45,870 nt of DNA from Halosimplex salinum (GCF_003730195.1 NZ_QWGG01000017.1:1-45870); one strand, 5' to 3'. Numbered from the stretch's first letter, positions 24,432 to 32,518 are shown. Numbers and translations are program-made. The notes: generated by a model from the sequence alone, not told the origin.

Positions 24432-26383
24432 TCGATGCCCTTCGGTCGGTCTTCTCTCGAGGGAGCGTCGATGGAGACGAAAGCAAGGATGGCGACCGAG
24501 ATGATGTCTCCGTTGACTACGAGCCTGTCCCAGCGGGGGTGCCCGACATCGGTGGGTCACATCAGACAGTGATCGGGCCGGATAGTCTCGAGCGGTCGCC
24601 TGATGCCGTTCGAACGGGCCAGACGTGGGCACGCACCCACTGGGTCGGAGACTACCCTGACGCACCCGTCGACGGCCTCTTCGAAGGCCTCTATGCGACG
24701 GCAGAGACGCGCACGACGGACATCAGCCTGCACATCAGACCGCGCGAGACGAGCGCGACGCTCGATACGATCGAGAACACGATCGAAGATCTGGAAGCCG
24801 ACGTCGAGTATCTCTCGGAGAAGCGCCGGGCGGGCGCCCGTGGTGTCCGCAAAGATTTAGAGGATTACCAGGCGCTCTACGACACCCTGCGGAACACCTC
24901 GATGCAGGCGTTCGATACCTCGATGTATCTGACGACGCACGGGGCCGCTCGGGAGGATATCACCGGCGACGGCGTCTCGAGTACCGCGCGGCAATCACCC
25001 GCGAATCTGACGCCCGTGTTACCTCGGTGGGCGCAGCTGGACTCGCTGATTGCGGGGAGCCCCGTGGGAGTGGACAAGTTGAACGAGTCGATGGATACGA
25101 CGACGCCGATGCTGGGTGGCGCGCTCGGTGCAATGTTTCCGTTCGTGGCTGGCGCATTCGCCGAGCCCGGAATCGAGTACGGAACCTACGCGTTGAACGA
25201 GAGCCCGTTAATTCTCGACCGGTTCAATCGCGAGACGGGGTACTGTACGATGGTCATCGGACAGCTGGGGGCAGGGAAGTCGTTCTCGACGAAGCTTCAG
25301 TTGTTGCGGCGGGCGATGTACGACCAGGATACGGTCATCATCATGCTCGATCCCCTGGAAGGGTTCGCCGGCGTGAACGAAGCGCTCGGTGGTGAGCGCA
25401 TTACGGTCGGGGGCACACGCGGATTCAATCCGCTCGAACTGAAAGCGACGCCGCCGGATGTACTGGCAGATGCACCGGACGTCGACCCGTGGTCCGAGCA
25501 GATCGCGTGGGTACTGACCTTCTTCGAGACGTTCTTCACCCACGTCGCGACGAATCCGCTCGCCGGTCGAAAGCAGACACTCCGGCGAGCTGTGCAAGAA
25601 GCCTACGATAGAAAGGGGATCACGCGAGCGCCGTCGACGCATAGTCGAAAATCGCCGACGATCCGCGATGTGATCGTCGTTCTCGAGGATCTGCTCGACG
25701 ACCCGACCGAGTTCGGCTATGCGACTGCGGGTGAGCAGGAGAGTGTACAGGGTGATGCCCAGTCGCTGTTGACGGATCTTCGGCCATCGTTCCGTCCGGG
25801 TGGAGACCTCGCGAATCTCGCGGCGCCGACTGACTTCGATCTGGACTCGTCAGTGCTGTACCTTGACTTGCACCAGGAGGAGGGCGCGACAGGTCGTTCG
25901 GAGACGAGCCTCATGATGCAGGTGTTGTTCAACGCCGTCTACGAGCGGGCGAAGGGGACGGACAAGCGAGTCGTCTTCGCCATCGACGAGGCGCACTACC
26001 TGATGAACGATGCGACCTCGCTGGAGTTTTTGGAGACGGCCGTTCGCCACAGCAGGCACTACGATCTGTCGCTGCATTTCATCACACAGACCGGTGGTGA
26101 GTTTGCCTTGACGCCCGAGGCGCGTACGATCGCGAATCTCTGTTCGATGACGGTCATTCACCGGGTGCAAGAAGAAGCCGAGAAGTTGGCGGAATGGTTC
26201 GGATTGAGCGAGCGTGAGGTGAACTGGATCCGGACTGCGAAGGCCGGGAACGACGAAGACGGGTTTTCTGAGGCGTTACTCGGCATCGACGAAGAGGGGT
26301 GGTTCCCGCTTCGGGTTCGAGCGAGCGAGTTCGAGATCGAGAGTCTCAGCGAACGGGGCTACGACTGTCGACCGCGCCAGTAG
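24428..26383 (+). CDS. VirB4/TraC-like type IV secretion ATPase
   Basis: 651 residues from GTG 24428. Walker A GQLGAGKS at 278-285 follows YCTMVIG; Walker B VVFAIDEAHYL at 515-525; a sensor-like HFITQTGGEF and the C-terminal EAEKLAEWFGLSEREVNWIR are typical of VirB4. FNPLELKATP after the P-loop domain entry is also shared. It would energise pilus assembly and substrate transfer at the cytoplasmic membrane with the coupling ATPase at 8782-12549. The 3' end overlaps the convergent ROK gene by 38 nt. Confidence 0.88.
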   Translation: MIDALRSVFSRGSVDGDESKDGDRDDVSVDYEPVPAGVPDIGGSHQTVIGPDSLERSPDAVRTGQTWARTHWVGDYPDAPVDGLFEGLYATAETRTTDISLHIRPRETSATLDTIENTIEDLEADVEYLSEKRRAGARGVRKDLEDYQALYDTLRNTSMQAFDTSMYLTTHGAAREDITGDGVSSTARQSPANLTPVLPRWAQLDSLIAGSPVGVDKLNESMDTTTPMLGGALGAMFPFVAGAFAEPGIEYGTYALNESPLILDRFNRETGYCTMVIGQLGAGKSFSTKLQLLRRAMYDQDTVIIMLDPLEGFAGVNEALGGERITVGGTRGFNPLELKATPPDVLADAPDVDPWSEQIAWVLTFFETFFTHVATNPLAGRKQTLRRAVQEAYDRKGITRAPSTHSRKSPTIRDVIVVLEDLLDDPTEFGYATAGEQESVQGDAQSLLTDLRPSFRPGGDLANLAAPTDFDLDSSVLYLDLHQEEGATGRSETSLMMQVLFNAVYERAKGTDKRVVFAIDEAHYLMNDATSLEFLETAVRHSRHYDLSLHFITQTGGEFALTPEARTIANLCSMTVIHRVQEEAEKLAEWFGLSEREVNWIRTAKAGNDEDGFSEALLGIDEEGWFPLRVRASEFEIESLSERGYDCRPRQ

Positions 26384-27356
26384 ATCGGTCGGCTGACTCG
26401 CCGAGCACCGCAGCCAGCGCGCCGTACAAGCCGATATCGTCGCCGAGCGGTGTCATCTGGATGGTCGGAGGGTCGACAAACAGGTACTCCTCGAGGGACG
26501 ACTCGATCCCCTCGATGATCCAGTCGGGATTGTTCAGTGCGACGCCCCCACCGAGCGTGATTACCCCGGGGTTGACTGCGTTGCAGATGGCGGCGATGCC
26601 GGCGGCATTGTACTGCGCGATCTCGTCTAAACAGTCCTGCGCGAACCTGTCCCCTGCAGCGGCAGCGTCAAACACGTCTGCAGCTGTCCAGGTCGAACGG
26701 TCGGCGTCCAGTGACAGCCCGCTACCTGCCCCACCGTCGTCGATGGCGTCGCCACTCGCAGCCTCGCCAGCGCGCTGGGCGACGTACTGCGGGATGCCAC
26801 GGCCGGAACAGATCGCTTCCCAGGCGCCCCGGACGCCGGTACTCCTCAGGTCGCTGTGCGGCGCGACCGGCAGCAAGCCGAACTCGCCGGCCTCACCGGC
26901 CTCACCGCGGACAAGCCAACCCTGCTCGACGATGCCACCGCCGATCCCCGTCCCGAAGGTCACGTGGACGAGGCAGTCATGGGTATCACGCGCCCCAAAC
27001 CACCACTCACCGAGTGCGGCCGCGTTGCAGTCGTTCGCCAGAACCACGGGCAGGCCATGGGCCTGGTCGATCGGCGTCGCGATATCGAGGCGGTCAACTG
27101 TCTCCCCAGCGGGCGTGTCCAGGTCACGAATCACCCCCGCCGTCGAGTCCACGAGACCTGTACACGAGATGCCAACAGCATCGAGCGTGTGTGGCGTCAC
27201 TGTCTGTAGCTCATCGATCGCTGCGATGAGTTGGGCCGGGAGGTCACGATGGCGTGTCGATTCCACACTGACATCTCCGACGAACTCCCCGCGGGAATTG
27301 GCGACCGTATACCGAAAGTTCGTGCTGCCAATCCCGAAGACTGCGACGTAATCCAT
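26346..27356 (-). CDS. ROK-family sugar kinase-like protein
   Basis: 336 residues from ATG 27356. ROK features: ANDCNAAALGEWW with the catalytic Asp109, and the glycine loop GTGIGGG at 135-141. The usual first motif DxGGT is FGIGSTN here, so the phosphate-1 Asp is a Gly, and the zinc-binding Cys cluster of bacterial ROKs is absent (RGAWEAICSGRGI). It may be a haloarchaeal glucokinase variant or a non-enzymatic relative. The tail overlaps the VirB4 gene by 38 nt, so the last residues may come from element DNA. A chromosomal-type gene at the border of the transfer region. Confidence 0.75.
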   Translation of the reverse strand: MDYVAVFGIGSTNFRYTVANSRGEFVGDVSVESTRHRDLPAQLIAAIDELQTVTPHTLDAVGISCTGLVDSTAGVIRDLDTPAGETVDRLDIATPIDQAHGLPVVLANDCNAAALGEWWFGARDTHDCLVHVTFGTGIGGGIVEQGWLVRGEAGEAGEFGLLPVAPHSDLRSTGVRGAWEAICSGRGIPQYVAQRAGEAASGDAIDDGGAGSGLSLDADRSTWTAADVFDAAAAGDRFAQDCLDEIAQYNAAGIAAICNAVNPGVITLGGGVALNNPDWIIEGIESSLEEYLFVDPPTIQMTPLGDDIGLYGALAAVLGESADRSTGAVDSRSPVR

Positions 27357-27414
27357 CGATGCAGTGGTTGTCTGCAATCATGATGAGTATACCGGACTTA
27401 CCGTCTTTGCCGTG

Positions 27415-27607
27415 CCTCGTCGAACGAGCGGGGATGACGAGTTCTGAGTCGTGGCTTCTGTACCGATACGACTCGTATCGAGGGCAATTGTTACAGAAGA
27501 GATTGCAGAGTGAACCCGCAGCACGAGAGTCTATCGGCGCCACCAGAGGTGGAGCGCTCTCGAACGGGTGGTGTGGAAGACAGCATGCATCCATTCAGCC
27601 AACTCGA
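27415..27607 (+). repeat. SWIM-gene leader repeat, copy 3
   Basis: Hairpin arms at 27454-27466 and 27488-27500 with a 21-nt spacer as in the other two copies. The left arm has CTTCTGTA and the right arm TACAGAAG, where copies 1 and 2 have CTTATGTA and TACATAAG: a compensatory A-T to C-G change. The conserved block leads to ATG 27585 (MHPFSQLD), after which similarity to the SWIM gene stops within about 8 codons. Confidence 0.65.
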
Positions 27608-27704
27608 CGTACCGGACACGCACTCGTGGATCTCGTCGGCTCGAGAACCAGTCGCTGTGTCGGAACGCCGGAGCGATGCGTTCGACGTAGCGTCTCCGCT
27701 GTGC

Positions 27705-28544
27705 TCACCGGGCGATGCCGAACGTCTCATTCGACCAGTCGGTCGGCGCGAGGTTGTACACCGACCGGCTCCGGTCTCGCTCGTCGATACGACGGCAGTC
27801 ATCGGCGGACAGCTCCCAGTCGAACAGCGTGGCGTTCTCGCGGACGTGACCGGGGTCCGTCGACTGCGGGATGACGGTCGCCCCCCGCTCGAGAGCCCAC
27901 TTGAGCACGATCTGCCCGGGCGAGCGGTCGTACGTTGCGGCCAGCTCCCGTATCATGTCGTCGTCGAACACCTGCGTCCGGGCGAGCGGCGCGGCCGCGT
28001 CGACCACGACTCCACTCTCCTCGCAGTACTCGACGACGTCCGGCTGCTGGTGCCACGGGTGGAACTCGATCTGGTTGACCGCGATCGGGACGTCCGAGAC
28101 GTGCTGCGCACAGCTGAGCTGGTACGCGCTGAAGTTCGAGACGCCGACGTTCCGGACGAGCCCGCGGTCGCGGAGCGTGGCCATTGCGTCCAGCGACTCG
28201 CGGAGTGACACTGCGGGATTCGGCCAGTGGATCAGGTACAGGTCGAGGTAGTCGGTGCCGAGCCGGTCGAGCGACGCCTCGCAGGCCCCGATCAGTGACT
28301 CGTAGTCGAGGTTCGAGGGGAGCACCTTCGAGGTCAGGAAGAGCTCCGACCGGTCGGCGTCGGCGAGCGCATCGCCGAGGGCGTTCTCGTTGCCGTACCC
28401 TTCTGCGGTGTCGAATCGCGTGTATCCAGCCTCGAGCGCCGTCGAGACGGCGTCCCCGAGTTCGTCGCCGTGGAGACCACCAGTTCCAAATCCGACGACC
28501 GGCATCCGGTCACCGTCCGGGAGCGCGACTGCGGGACTGTCCAT
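27705..28544 (-). CDS. Aldo/keto reductase
   Basis: 279 residues, (alpha/beta)8 NAD(P)H-dependent oxidoreductase. The catalytic tetrad is intact: Asp45 (RFDTAEGYG), Tyr50, Lys73 (TSKVLP), His106 (LIHWPNP). NVGVSNFSAYQL and the C-terminal IPQSTDPGHVRENATLFDWEL give the cofactor site. Substrate cannot be told from sequence. It is divergent from the Gfo/Idh gene with a 108-bp spacer that must hold both promoters; the pairing suggests sugar or polyol metabolism. Confidence 0.9.
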   Translation of the reverse strand: MDSPAVALPDGDRMPVVGFGTGGLHGDELGDAVSTALEAGYTRFDTAEGYGNENALGDALADADRSELFLTSKVLPSNLDYESLIGACEASLDRLGTDYLDLYLIHWPNPAVSLRESLDAMATLRDRGLVRNVGVSNFSAYQLSCAQHVSDVPIAVNQIEFHPWHQQPDVVEYCEESGVVVDAAAPLARTQVFDDDMIRELAATYDRSPGQIVLKWALERGATVIPQSTDPGHVRENATLFDWELSADDCRRIDERDRSRSVYNLAPTDWSNETFGIAR

Positions 28545-28652
28545 GCACCCCTCTCTGTGTGCGAGACCGAAAAGGGCCGAGGATACCGGATCTATCGCCG
28601 TGGTTCCGGGAAACGAATGTTGAACAGGGGGAGCGACCTACGACCAGGAACC

Positions 28653-29654
28653 ATGACAGATCCGACCAGATACGGGATCGTCGGCGTCGGCGGGTTCGGC
28701 AGGAACCACGCCGACTGCGTCGAGCAGGTCGCGGACGCCGAACTCGTCGCCGGCGCCGCGAAGAGCGACGCCTCCGCGCGGGCGTTCGCCGACGACTACG
28801 GCGTGACCGGGTACACCGACCACGTCGAGATGCTGGAGTCCGAGTCCCTCGACGCCGTCAGCGTCTGCACGCCCTCGGGCACGCACGCCGCCATCGCGAC
28901 CGACGCCATCGAGCGCGGCGTGAACGCCCTCGTCGAGAAACCCCTCGACGTGTACCTCGACCGCATCGACGAGCTGATCGAGACGGCGGACGAACACGGC
29001 GTCGTCCTGGCGGGCGTGTTCCAGCGGCGGTTCACCGCCGAACGCTGGACCGCCCGCGAGTGGGTCGAGGAGGGGCGCTTCGGCGACGTGATCCTCGCGG
29101 ACGCGGCCGTCAAGTATCACCGCCCGCAGTCGTACTACGACGGCGGGTGGCACGGCCAGCGCGACCTCGACGGCGGCGTGTTGCTCCAGCAGGCGTCTCA
29201 CTTCGTCGACCTGGTGGAGTGGCTCTCGGGCGGTATCGAGTCCGTCGACGCGACGACCGACACCATCGCCCACGACATGGAGTGCGAGGACGTCGCCGTC
29301 GTCACCGTCTCCCTCGAGGACGGCGGCTACGGCTCCATCCGGGCGACCACCGCCGTCAAGGGCGCCGACCGCGAGCAGGTCGAGATTAACGGCACCGAGG
29401 GATCGTACACCTCCGGTCAGTTCGCCGTCGGTGACGAGACGGTCGAACCCGACCTCGTGGAACCGCCCTGTGGGACCGGTCTCGAGGGACAGCTCCGAGA
29501 TTTCGTGGCGGCGATCCGGGACGGTCGCGACCCGGTCGTCGACGGTCACGAAGCACGGCGGGCGGTCGAAGTCGTCCTCGCCGCGTACGCGTCGGCATCG
29601 CTCGACCGCGAGGTCCGCGTCGACGAGGTCCGGGACCTGGCCGACCACACGTGA
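28653..29654 (+). CDS. Gfo/Idh/MocA-family oxidoreductase
   Basis: 333 residues from ATG 28653 (GGAACC just upstream). Rossmann motif GVGGFG at 11-16, then VSVCTPSGTHAA and the signature EKPL (95-98) with the catalytic Lys. The C-terminal beta domain contains DGGVLLQQASHFVDLVEW, the GGxxxDxxxHxxD-like substrate site. It is an NAD(P)-dependent sugar dehydrogenase-type enzyme. GC is very high (about 70% at places), unlike the repeats nearby, so it probably belongs to the host chromosome. Confidence 0.9.
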   Translation: MTDPTRYGIVGVGGFGRNHADCVEQVADAELVAGAAKSDASARAFADDYGVTGYTDHVEMLESESLDAVSVCTPSGTHAAIATDAIERGVNALVEKPLDVYLDRIDELIETADEHGVVLAGVFQRRFTAERWTAREWVEEGRFGDVILADAAVKYHRPQSYYDGGWHGQRDLDGGVLLQQASHFVDLVEWLSGGIESVDATTDTIAHDMECEDVAVVTVSLEDGGYGSIRATTAVKGADREQVEINGTEGSYTSGQFAVGDETVEPDLVEPPCGTGLEGQLRDFVAAIRDGRDPVVDGHEARRAVEVVLAAYASASLDREVRVDEVRDLADHT

Positions 29655-29723
29655 ATACTCTCGGTCAGGCGGCCCCTCAGCGAGCGTCCTAGTTTACGCC
29701 ATCCGTCTATCCGTGAGCAGCTT

Positions 29724-29864
29724 TCAGAACTCTTCGGCAGTCTCGGCCGAGACGACCGTCTCTCGCTGCTCGTCTTTCTCGGCAGCCCCGACGGCCTCGA
29801 CCGGCTCGTCGAACGCATCCTCGGCCGAGGAATTAGTGATGTGTACCGTGCCGGGAACCGTCAA
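29724..29864 (-). CDS. Small hypothetical protein, possibly coupled by TTGA overlap
   Basis: 46 residues from a TTG at 29864 that overlaps the stop of the preceding small gene (TTGA). The translation (TVPGTVHITNSSAEDAFDEP, then VGAAEKDEQRETVVSAETAEEF) is acidic and protein-like. It could also be the frameshifted end of the preceding gene. Unknown function. Confidence 0.35.
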   Translation of the reverse strand: MTVPGTVHITNSSAEDAFDEPVEAVGAAEKDEQRETVVSAETAEEF

Positions 29865-30049
29865 TCGGTCCCGGCCATCTCCAAATCACTTACTCGCTCG
29901 CGGCCGGTCTCACGCCAGTGACAGCCTGCGAAAACCTCCGTCACTCGCCAGAGCTTCGATTCCGACGACGCCTGCACGAATCTAGTTCTTCGCCGCGGGC
30001 CGCTTGCCGGTGAGTACTCGACTGCAAGTTCGTCGTCCATCTCAGACAC
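29861..30049 (-). CDS. Small haloarchaeal plasmid-type protein
   Basis: 62 residues: MSEMDDELAVEYSPASGPRR, then RFVQASSESKLWRVTEVFAG and CHWRETGRERVSDLEMAGTD. Beta-strand-rich with a C-x-W-R-x-x-G motif that I remember from short proteins on haloarchaeal plasmids. It overlaps the 99-residue gene upstream by 8 nt and is followed by the TTG frame, making a three-gene cluster. Function unknown. Confidence 0.5.
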   Translation of the reverse strand: MSEMDDELAVEYSPASGPRRRTRFVQASSESKLWRVTEVFAGCHWRETGRERVSDLEMAGTD

Positions 30050-30341
30050 ACTCCGTCGAGCCGTGGCCAGTGATGATCGTGGCCCAGCCGTCAGTGCTCA
30101 CGCAGTGGTCCACCCAGGGGCCGCGTTTGGTCTCGACGTGGGTCAACCAGTCCGTGAGTGTCGTCAGGGGCGTCTCCGCGAACGCCCACGATTCGACCTC
30201 GCCGGCGTCAACGACGTAAACCGTCCGCTCGTAGCGACTCCAGTAGTGGGTGGCGCCGTTGGCGTCTGTCCCGAGGTACTGGGCGTCGTGGGCTAGTTGC
30301 TCAACAATACCTTCTTGGGGGGTTGGATCGTTGTTCGACAT
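30042..30341 (-). CDS. Small hypothetical protein
   Basis: 99 residues from ATG 30341. The middle (YLGTDANGATHYWSRYERTVYVVDAGEVESWAF) alternates beta strands and turns; the C-terminus (TLTDWLTHVETKRGPWVDH, then VSTDGWATIITG) looks conserved. No motif known to me. First of a three-gene cluster read away from the PhiH1-like repressor; the operator-like palindrome at 30455-30472 lies 114 nt upstream and may control it. Confidence 0.6.
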   Translation of the reverse strand: MSNNDPTPQEGIVEQLAHDAQYLGTDANGATHYWSRYERTVYVVDAGEVESWAFAETPLTTLTDWLTHVETKRGPWVDHCVSTDGWATIITGHGSTECV

Positions 30342-30454
30342 GGGTTAGTTGGAACCCAGCTCGCCTGGTTCCAGCAGGCGGGCGCTTTCTGCGAGAGATC
30401 GCCCGATAGAGCCGGTGTTCCTAGACTACAGTAGTGACTACAATCTCTTTAATA

Positions 30455-30472
30455 TTTCGTTTATAGACGAAA
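30455..30472. promoter_or_regulatory. Operator-like palindrome, copy 1
   Basis: TTTCGT-TTATAG-ACGAAA, 6-bp arms with a 6-nt centre. It matches 15 of 18 positions of the palindrome at 30862-30879. It lies just 3' of the repressor gene and upstream of the small-gene cluster, next to an AT-rich TATA-like stretch (AATATTAAAG, minus strand). Confidence 0.5.
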
Positions 30473-30486
30473 GACCGCAGGTCTTT
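30470..30486 (-). terminator. Hairpin after the repressor gene
   Basis: AAAGACC-GCA-GGTCTTT, 7-bp perfect stem with a 3-nt loop, 2 nt beyond the stop of the gene at 30488. It overlaps the operator-like palindrome by 3 nt. It could end the repressor transcript; no strong T tract follows on the minus strand. Confidence 0.35.
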
Positions 30487-30487
30487 C

Positions 30488-30847
30488 TTAAGTAACCCGC
30501 TCTTTCCCCTGTTCGGTAATGTGATAGTAGGCACGTCGAGAACTTTCATCGTCATCGATTGGCGTAATCTCGCCATCGCGTAAGGCTGAGGTATCAACTC
30601 GATAGATGTCACCGTTCTCGGTGAGCTCGCTCAGAATATTCTGGACTGTTCTGTATGAAAACGTAATCCGGTGATAGCGAACTAAACCTGAATAGATAGC
30701 TAATGGCGGAAGCGGCATGTCGTGTTCGGCGAGGAACTCAAGGACGAGTACACGACGGTCTTCTGCAGGCACAGTCTCGAAATTAGCGGCTTGGTTCTTA
30801 GCGACTGTGATATCATCAGTATTGTTACTGTTATAGCAATTATTCAT
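30488..30847 (-). CDS. PhiH1-repressor-like winged-helix protein
   Basis: 119 residues. A winged helix spans about 28-90: RRVLVLEFLAEHDMPLPPLAIYSGL, then ITFSYRTVQNILSELTENGDIYRVD; the wing ends in RRAYYHITEQGKERV. This is the layout of haloarchaeal PhiH1-type repressors, which keep viruses or plasmids silent. A TATA-like CATATATGTA is followed directly by an operator-like palindrome (30862-30879) before the ATG, so it probably represses itself. A second matching palindrome lies behind the gene. Confidence 0.75.
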   Translation of the reverse strand: MNNCYNSNNTDDITVAKNQAANFETVPAEDRRVLVLEFLAEHDMPLPPLAIYSGLVRYHRITFSYRTVQNILSELTENGDIYRVDTSALRDGEITPIDDDESSRRAYYHITEQGKERVT

Positions 30848-30861
30848 CTATAACCCTTTCA

Positions 30862-30879
30862 TTTCATCTATTGACGAAA
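30862..30879. promoter_or_regulatory. Operator-like palindrome, copy 2
   Basis: TTTCATCTATTGACGAAA, 15 of 18 positions shared with 30455-30472. On the minus strand it sits between the TATA-like box and the repressor ATG (15-32 nt upstream of it), where a bound protein would block RNA polymerase. Confidence 0.55.
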
Positions 30880-31127
30880 TACATATATGCTTTGCGTAAG
30901 TCAACAGCATATGGCTCTGCGCGGTGGGATCTCGCCCGAAAAATCGGCGACCGTGTGAGGGCACGGCCGACGCGCGGAGTCGGAACGACCGACATGTTCG
31001 CAATCGCGCCGCGGGGGCTTCAATGTCCCGCACGACGAGTCGCATCGCCCTGCAAGTATACTGTGATCCGTGGAGCTATGGCTGCCTCTGCTCACTCGAC
31101 ACACTACAGTTCGGGAGGTGATCGTCG

Positions 31128-31988
31128 ATGACCGACAGTAACTCACTCGAAGACCGTTTCAATGCCCTCGAAGCCACTATCGAACAGCAGGCTGCCCGCA
31201 TCGACGAACTCGAAACCGATCTCGAATCAGAGCGCCAGGCGCGTGAAGCAGCTGAGACGCGCGTCGACGACCTCGAAGCGATCGTCGAACGCCAGGATGC
31301 CCTCCTCGATGCACTCCGAAAACGGATGAAGACCAGCCGCGGGATGCTCGGCGAACTTCAGTCCCGAGAACTCGAGAAAGGTGCGCACCTCTGCTGGGAA
31401 TACGTCAAACCCACACTGGACGACGATTTGCTCGACCTCCACGAAGACACCGTCGAGCGGATCAGCAAAGACGACGGGAAGTACGTCCGCATGCCTGCAG
31501 AATCCGACCCGCTTGAACGTGGCGACGGTGTGTCGCTCGCCCACGGCGACCTGCTGCCCATCCAGCAACTCGCACAGCTGGACGAGGAGACGCTCCAGTC
31601 CGTTACGGACGCTCGCCCCGACCGACTGGCTGCACAGGTGTGGCAAGCCCGTCAGGAGTCGTCTGCGGACCTCTGGAACACGGGGTGTAATGGGGTTCGT
31701 GAATATCTGGACGCCGGCGAGTTGGCGACGTGGATCCGTATTCAGGAGGGCGACGTGAGTCGTGACTATGCGACGAAGCTCGCACGCCGGACGATCGATG
31801 CACTGCTGGATCTATCGAAACACCGGTTGTACGACGAACTGCGGTCGCGGCGTGCCGATGGGCTCCAGTACAAGGAGCGGCGAGTGGTGTTGCCAGCAGA
31901 CGCAGAGATACCCGGGGAAACGCGTTCGAGGAGTGAGTCAGCAGAATCCGGGGGAGTCCCGGCGACAACTGGTGTCGCCGGTGACTAG
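31128..31988 (+). CDS. Coiled-coil accessory protein
   Basis: 286 residues. Residues about 5-70 form a long heptad coiled coil (DRFNALEATIEQQAARIDEL, EAAETRVDDLEAIVERQDAL). The globular part has WEYVKPTLDDDLLDLHEDTVERIS, LPIQQLAQLDEETLQSV and a helical DLWNTGCNGVREYLDAGELATWIR. Similar proteins occur beside replication or maintenance genes on haloarchaeal plasmids, but I know no function. The final 30 residues are low complexity. A divergent promoter region (30880-31127) separates it from the repressor; the stretch holds no other gene. Confidence 0.6.
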   Translation: MTDSNSLEDRFNALEATIEQQAARIDELETDLESERQAREAAETRVDDLEAIVERQDALLDALRKRMKTSRGMLGELQSRELEKGAHLCWEYVKPTLDDDLLDLHEDTVERISKDDGKYVRMPAESDPLERGDGVSLAHGDLLPIQQLAQLDEETLQSVTDARPDRLAAQVWQARQESSADLWNTGCNGVREYLDAGELATWIRIQEGDVSRDYATKLARRTIDALLDLSKHRLYDELRSRRADGLQYKERRVVLPADAEIPGETRSRSESAESGGVPATTGVAGD

Positions 31989-32078
31989 CGTCGGCGGAGC
32001 GAAAGAGACGCCCAACCGGGCACTGCTTGGTTAACGGTCGAAACCGAATCGGCCGCTGGGGGGTGTTGTTTGGCGTCG

Positions 32079-32477
32079 TTAGCTTGTCGTATCGAGTCTC
32101 GATCGGCAGTCGTCGGCTAGTAACGAGGACTGCTGTTGGGAGTTCCATCGGGGACACCAACTGTCCGTGGGGAGTTTTCGATTAAGATTGGCGAGCCTGA
32201 GATCCAATCGGTCGGAGGGATCGGAACTCTGTTCTCGACAAACTAGTAGCTCACCGCTAGATGTGCTTTCACTGGTGAAATCCTCGCCTTTCGTGACGAT
32301 CGCCTCAGTATCCTGGACGCAATGGCTCGCGATCAGCAGTGAATCGTGCAGTGTGATGGTTGATGAGGCTTCCGTACATTGCAAGTCGAGTTCTACCTGT
32401 TTGAACAACTCGTCTGCAGTCACCGAGAACCGATCGGCGAGGTACCGCGCTACGCACGCCGCCGAGGGTGTAACGTT
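32079..32477 (-). pseudogene. Possible remnant of a PIN-domain protein
   Basis: The frame has no proper start (a stop precedes it at 32478). It reads CVARYLADRFSVTADELFKQ, then TITLHDSLLIASHCVQDTEAIVTKGEDF, which resembles the C-terminal half of a PIN protein (HD...A..........TxxxDF). The tail after that looks random. The call is weak. The rest of 31989-32780 holds only the inverted repeat listed next and the promoter of the STT3 gene. Confidence 0.3.
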
Positions 32478-32518
32478 TCATCTTCGGAGAACGAATATAA
32501 CGTTACACTGCGTTACAC
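32468..32518. promoter_or_regulatory. Inverted and tandem repeats, operator-like
   Basis: GTGTAACGTT (32468-32477) and AACGTTACAC (32499-32508) form a perfect 10-nt inverted repeat with 21 nt between. The decamer CGTTACACTG is then repeated directly (32501-32510 and 32511-32520). It could serve genes on either side; the STT3 start is 260 nt away. Confidence 0.4.

Noticed and set aside
16150..27500. Spaced inverted repeats as a CRISPR array
   Set aside because: Only three copies, far apart, with no regular spacers and no cas genes.
28638..29648. 336-codon open frame on the minus strand
   Set aside because: Antisense to the Gfo/Idh/MocA gene, which has the Rossmann and EKP motifs; a composition effect of very high GC.
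32468..32508. Same structure as the SWIM leader hairpin because both have a 21-nt spacer and TGTAAC/GTTACA
   Set aside because: Arms otherwise differ, and the conserved block and start codon of the SWIM leader are absent; the shared spacer length is probably chance.
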